The position numbers were made by a program, and so were the translations under genes. A model generated the notes under the pieces. That model ran no database searches. It was not told the origin of the DNA and saw only the letters and a list, made by a program, of their open reading frames with translations. Shown in pieces: positions 61,401-64,000 of a stretch of DNA of 64,000 nucleotides. The DNA lies in assembly GCF_003026815.1 (NCBI RefSeq), contig NZ_PYOG01000003.1, positions 186,001-250,000 on the forward strand, read 5' to 3'. Source of the DNA: Photobacterium damselae (GTDB lineage: Bacteria > Pseudomonadota > Gammaproteobacteria > Enterobacterales > Vibrionaceae). Numbering within the stretch: the first letter of the stretch is position 1; each line of letters starts with the position of its first letter.

Positions 61401-64000
61401 GAGCTTGATACATCGGCAGTAATAAGAGCACTTAATACATCTTCATCATCAGGGGCTGTACCCACATTATCATCACCAGCATAATCGGCATCGGGCTGAC
61501 CATCGTTTTCATTATCCGCCGCAACTGCACCTATATATAGTCCAGTTTCTTCAGTCAAATGACGAGGACCATTATTTACCAATGTTGTTGGATAACCAGC
61601 TGTTTCTGGCGCGTCACCAAAATCTAATGGTAATGGCGCAAAGCGACAGCGAGCACCATCATTTTGACTGGTAGACGCATTCATTTGAGTGAAATTCACC
61701 GCACTATAACTACCTGATGGCAAGCTTGGATCTGAAATATCAATTCGAACTATGCGGCCTGGATTTGGATTTTGAGATGCATAGAAGAAACCTTGATCAT
61801 CAAAGTATACAGCCCCCCATCCTGTTCCTGTTTCACCATTAATACCAACGTACCCTAAGTTAGTTCGAGCTCCGGTTACAGGATCAAACTTAACCAATGA
61901 TCCCGTTGGCGTTAAGGTATATAGCATATTATCTATTGGGTTAATGGCCATATCAGCCATGGTTGGAGCAGAAACAGTTACTTCACCTATTTGCTGTAAA
62001 TACGTACTGCTATTTGGATTAACATCAATACGATACATACTTGTACCACCACTGTTAATTAGCAGTAGAACACCGTTATCATCAATATCACCGCTGTTAT
62101 AATTATCAATTGTCATTGTGCTACCTGTAATTGGCAGCACGAACGCTGAACCAGCACCATCAACCATCAAAACAGTATCTTTGTTTCGAATATTATCGCC
62201 AATCAAGGTGTTAGTAATGAAGTTATAACCTGTACCACCAAACACGCCAGTTGCACTTGGAAGGACATCATCATATAGCGGTGTCACTGTACCCATAGCA
62301 AGATTGATACTCGTAATATCAGTTGGAGAATTTCGTAACAAATACCCGTCACTACTACAGGTAGGGAATGTTGTAATAGTAAAGTCAGCAAAATTCACAT
62401 CACTAACATCAGCGGTTAACGAAACAGTCTGTACATTTGGTGAACTTGAATGAACATTAGCAGGATCGCCAATCGTAGCCCCCACATAACCGCCAGAACT
62501 CGGATCTAATGTACCAATTGTTGGAGGGCATGTTGGGTTAACAAGATCAGTCTCAAGGGCTGCTTCATATACCTCATAACTGCCGCCTGGTATTGTCATT
62601 GAATATGCACCGGTTGTTGCATCTGCGGTTGCCACAAAACACTCATTAGTCGTGGCGTTATAAGCAATCACTGGAACCGCAATACCTAATCCAGCTTCAC
62701 CAACATCTTTAATTCCATTTACAGTTGGAGCTGTGCTGCTGTCATCAAAGACAAAACCAGATAGTTCGAAACTACATACTGCAGGTTCTGTTGGTAGCGT
62801 TGAAGAGTTAATCACTTGCCCATCACCACCAGCATCACCACAAAGTAACGACCCTGTACAACTTGCATTACCCCCACTAACATTGGCTGAGGCGCCTGAG
62901 CTATTAAAGATTGCAGCACCACCACCACCACCAGCAGACTGTCCATGACCGCCCGATGATGTCGCACCATTACCACCAACCGTATTCACTGTTAACGACG
63001 ATAATGAAGCCCCATCTTTGTTATAAACAAGCACTGAACCACCGGCACCACCACCACCCGGGCTATCCCCCCCCGCATTTGGCGAAGTATTACCATTAGC
63101 GTTAATCGTACCAGTACCTGTTACTGTATTGGCTGTGATGTAGACAATACCACCACCATCAGCACCATCTCGGCCAACTGCATTATTTTCTTGACCTGCG
63201 CCACCTCCGCCACCAAGAGTTAAGCGTGTTGGATCAGCCAGTCCAATACCCGTTCCAGGCTCACCTGGATAAAAACTGGTTGAATTAGCATAGTAACCAC
63301 CTCGACCACCAGGTCCAACGTTGGCACCACCACCACCGCCAGAGTTATAGTTACCACCACCGCCGGCGTTAGCAGGAGCACCGATACCGTAGTCACCATC
63401 GCTATAACCAAGACCACCAAGACTAACTGGCGTTCCGGCAACACCTTCACCTTTACCACCATCAATATTGGTCGCTGACATTACATAATTAAGGCCAGTC
63501 GCTATACCATTACCTGTGTTGAGTGTACCGCCGCGGAAGCCCTTACCGTTAACATCGATCGTATTGCCATTGAGATCTAAGGTGCCATTAACATAAATCG
63601 AGACAATACCACCACTAGAGCCATCCCAATCTGAAGCGGTAATGGTTCCAGTTAAACGAGCATCTTCATACATAGGCACACGAACAACTTGGAAGGAACT
63701 ATTACCATCAGAAGTAAAGCTATTGGTGAGATTTTCACTAAGCGTCAATGTTGGGTCAGCAAAACTAGCAACAGTGGCAAATTCGTATTGACCTGTAGTA
63801 CCGTAATCAATCCAACCACTGCCATAGCCCCCCGCGACACCGCTACCATAGCTATCTGTATTGGTTGTATCGATCGAGGCATTTTGCATCTGAATGATCA
63901 TCACTCGATCACCAGGATTTAAAGTCTCTGTAGTATTACCAGTCGCCGTACCTAAGGTCAGTACATTGGTACCGGCTAGAGCATTTGCCGTGGCTGGATA
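58496..64000 (-). CDS. Giant Gly-rich/GEVED surface protein, 5' end outside the window
   Basis: The frame is open to the right edge (last visible codons encode YPATANALAGTNVL), so the start is missing; the ATG at 63904 is internal. At least 1,834 residues are visible. The first 400 or so hold the motif NPGDRVMIIQMQNA and a Gly-rich region (about 63000-63470, runs such as GGGGNYNSGGGGGANVG and GGSPGGGGAGGS-like) of the type seen in some adhesins and gliding-related proteins. Then come an SdrD-like domain (LSGFVFDDSSTAP), a propeller/DUF6923-like block, GEVED (GEIEDYRVLVSS), a second propeller, GEVED (GEVEDYQFELIN), Cna-B-like and DUF11 domains ending GTVVYQVIIK. Its C-terminal half resembles the two neighbouring giants but is more diverged, a third, older copy. 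Confidence 0.8.
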   Translation of the reverse strand, partial: YPATANALAGTNVLTLGTATGNTTETLNPGDRVMIIQMQNASIDTTNTDSYGSGVAGGYGSGWIDYGTTGQYEFATVASFADPTLTLSENLTNSFTSDGNSSFQVVRVPMYEDARLTGTITASDWDGSSGGIVSIYVNGTLDLNGNTIDVNGKGFRGGTLNTGNGIATGLNYVMSATNIDGGKGEGVAGTPVSLGGLGYSDGDYGIGAPANAGGGGNYNSGGGGGANVGPGGRGGYYANSTSFYPGEPGTGIGLADPTRLTLGGGGGAGQENNAVGRDGADGGGIVYITANTVTGTGTINANGNTSPNAGGDSPGGGGAGGSVLVYNKDGASLSSLTVNTVGGNGATSSGGHGQSAGGGGGAAIFNSSGASANVSGGNASCTGSLLCGDAGGDGQVINSSTLPTEPAVCSFELSGFVFDDSSTAPTVNGIKDVGEAGLGIAVPVIAYNATTNECFVATADATTGAYSMTIPGGSYEVYEAALETDLVNPTCPPTIGTLDPSSGGYVGATIGDPANVHSSSPNVQTVSLTADVSDVNFADFTITTFPTCSSDGYLLRNSPTDITSINLAMGTVTPLYDDVLPSATGVFGGTGYNFITNTLIGDNIRNKDTVLMVDGAGSAFVLPITGSTMTIDNYNSGDIDDNGVLLLINSGGTSMYRIDVNPNSSTYLQQIGEVTVSAPTMADMAINPIDNMLYTLTPTGSLVKFDPVTGARTNLGYVGINGETGTGWGAVYFDDQGFFYASQNPNPGRIVRIDISDPSLPSGSYSAVNFTQMNASTSQNDGARCRFAPLPLDFGDAPETAGYPTTLVNNGPRHLTEETGLYIGAVAADNENDGQPDADYAGDDNVGTAPDDEDVLSALITADVSSSTVTQTVPVVNTTGSDAYLSGWIDFDNSGSFDTDESAWVIVPNGATSATLTWNNVGTTGPNISNSVVGYRLRLSSEFNTGTSTPLDSDGDGAPDPIGPAPDGEIEDYRVLVSSLNGDNTCDIVIETKGDNVSGYDFAEFDPTTNPAQLNNIVSPITVNGYPNAENYNAVGFNRLNGLFYGLFIDGSSADDNIMLFVTDRDGTEFVSLGTIRADGSQTLTHSANGSATFNNNQIFSRTGSGTNIAFPVRGDVSPDGQYLYVMNGNWDSLVRIDLNTQTFTTITLSSTPTIGGDFSFSSNDGMLYGIDLPGGNFVQINPTTGAVTTNPVNFNGLLPVANTGVAGSGGTVMDDGIMLYAFANGGDHDTDGDNAHDLIDKTAVYQLNVITGELMFVTEGIDVSIQGNDAAGCYYARDYGDAPVSYGDAFHNYSDTGNDGDPALDGDQDLTLGANWDSEFVSQFSADATGDDIQASDDEDGVTLPASITVATSTPVTVSVPQATGFLNVFIDLNGDGDFADVGELIIEDQVISATSTNLDFNLDAGLTAGYNGDTFARFRLCSTATTCNTPTGEAQDGEVEDYQFELINQIVLSGFVFEDNGVGGATAAHDGVFDGSEEGIGNVVVRAIYNGTGAGGYATGDVVATTITSGDGGYLLVVPVSLADEDLILEVVKQADWIDISESDVSALTQITNSSVVDSQMLVNAAAGDYLTGLNFGKVKEPRMEPDNFTETEPGKGVFFSHKFTSETAGSVNFTVMNISAEPANDGWSAILYQDNDCNGVIDGADSQIVNPVAVSGDSSICLISKVFVPADAPLNALYHYDIQADMTFDDSAATGHGITRQVVDTDTVRATFAGAGELKLNKTVENITQGTGVTTSNQGRPGEVLEYTVEFTNVGSGPITEVTVFDTTPEYTELNQAIDCTSGSLPASLTCSEQTPHGTNGAGYQGEVRWEMTGALNPGESGTVVYQVIIK

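Noticed and set aside
28120..63900. Many open frames antisense to the giant genes
   Set aside because: They follow the codon bias of the real genes on the other strand, lack starts and have His-, Ser- or Val-rich shadow composition.
58496..63904. Complete gene starting at ATG 63904
   Set aside because: The frame is open to the right edge and reads as protein (NPGDR before it); no signal peptide follows the ATG.
1..64000. CRISPR arrays, tRNA/rRNA genes, insertion sequences, prophage genes
   Set aside because: None seen by eye. The internal repeats in the giant genes are coding-module repeats, not spacer arrays, and no transposase or integrase frame is present.

Overview
The window looks like a chromosome segment from a low-GC member of the Vibrionaceae, most likely Aliivibrio or a close relative. 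The evidence is the AT-rich composition, a VpsR-like regulator (a family I know only from vibrios), an NrdD/NrdG pair of enterobacterial/vibrio type, and two c-di-GMP enzymes of the kind common in vibrios. I could not run a search, so the genus is an inference.

Positions 1-14,500 hold ordinary genes mixed with signalling genes: the 3' end of a RarD-type transporter gene, a MazG-like nucleotide pyrophosphohydrolase, a small DUF2960-like protein, a PTS-EIIC/EAL phosphodiesterase fusion, a secreted 864-residue GEVED/DUF11 protein, the anaerobic ribonucleotide reductase pair nrdD-nrdG with a readable FNR/NrdR promoter, a membrane GGDEF diguanylate cyclase coupled to a secreted endonuclease/phosphatase-fold protein, a VpsR-like regulator whose AAA+ motifs are decayed, and two divergent lipoprotein genes, one with Sel1 repeats.

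Positions 14,661-64,000 are almost entirely one minus-strand surface-protein locus. In transcription order (right to left) it has three giant secreted genes (a Gly-rich one cut by the right edge, a 3,902-residue one, and a roughly 2,980-codon one split by a single in-frame TGA), then a separate 2,808-residue giant. A five-gene operon follows: a 160-residue DUF11 protein, a 1,087-residue DUF11 protein, a roughly 2,196-residue protein ending in a predicted outer-membrane beta-barrel, an OmpA-like lipoprotein and a 918-residue DUF11 protein, closed by a terminator. The giants are built from GEVED, SdrD/Cna-B-like, propeller-like, L-type-lectin-like, beta-helix, Gly-rich, DUF4347 and thrombospondin-3-like calcium modules. 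All of them, and the solitary plus-strand 864-residue protein, end in the same C-terminal block. Three of the operon proteins share a different N-terminal block.

My reading, which is inference, is an outer-membrane-anchored system that displays large modular adhesins or matrix proteins. The beta-barrel protein and the OmpA lipoprotein would form the cell-wall/outer-membrane base, the DUF11 proteins would be partners, and the giants would be the exported, variable layer. The flanking EAL, GGDEF and VpsR-like genes fit c-di-GMP control of such a surface layer, but nothing in the sequence proves that link. The two neighbouring giants share a mosaic, near-identical duplication of about 5.9 kb, set about 9.1 kb apart. 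This could support recombination-driven variation.
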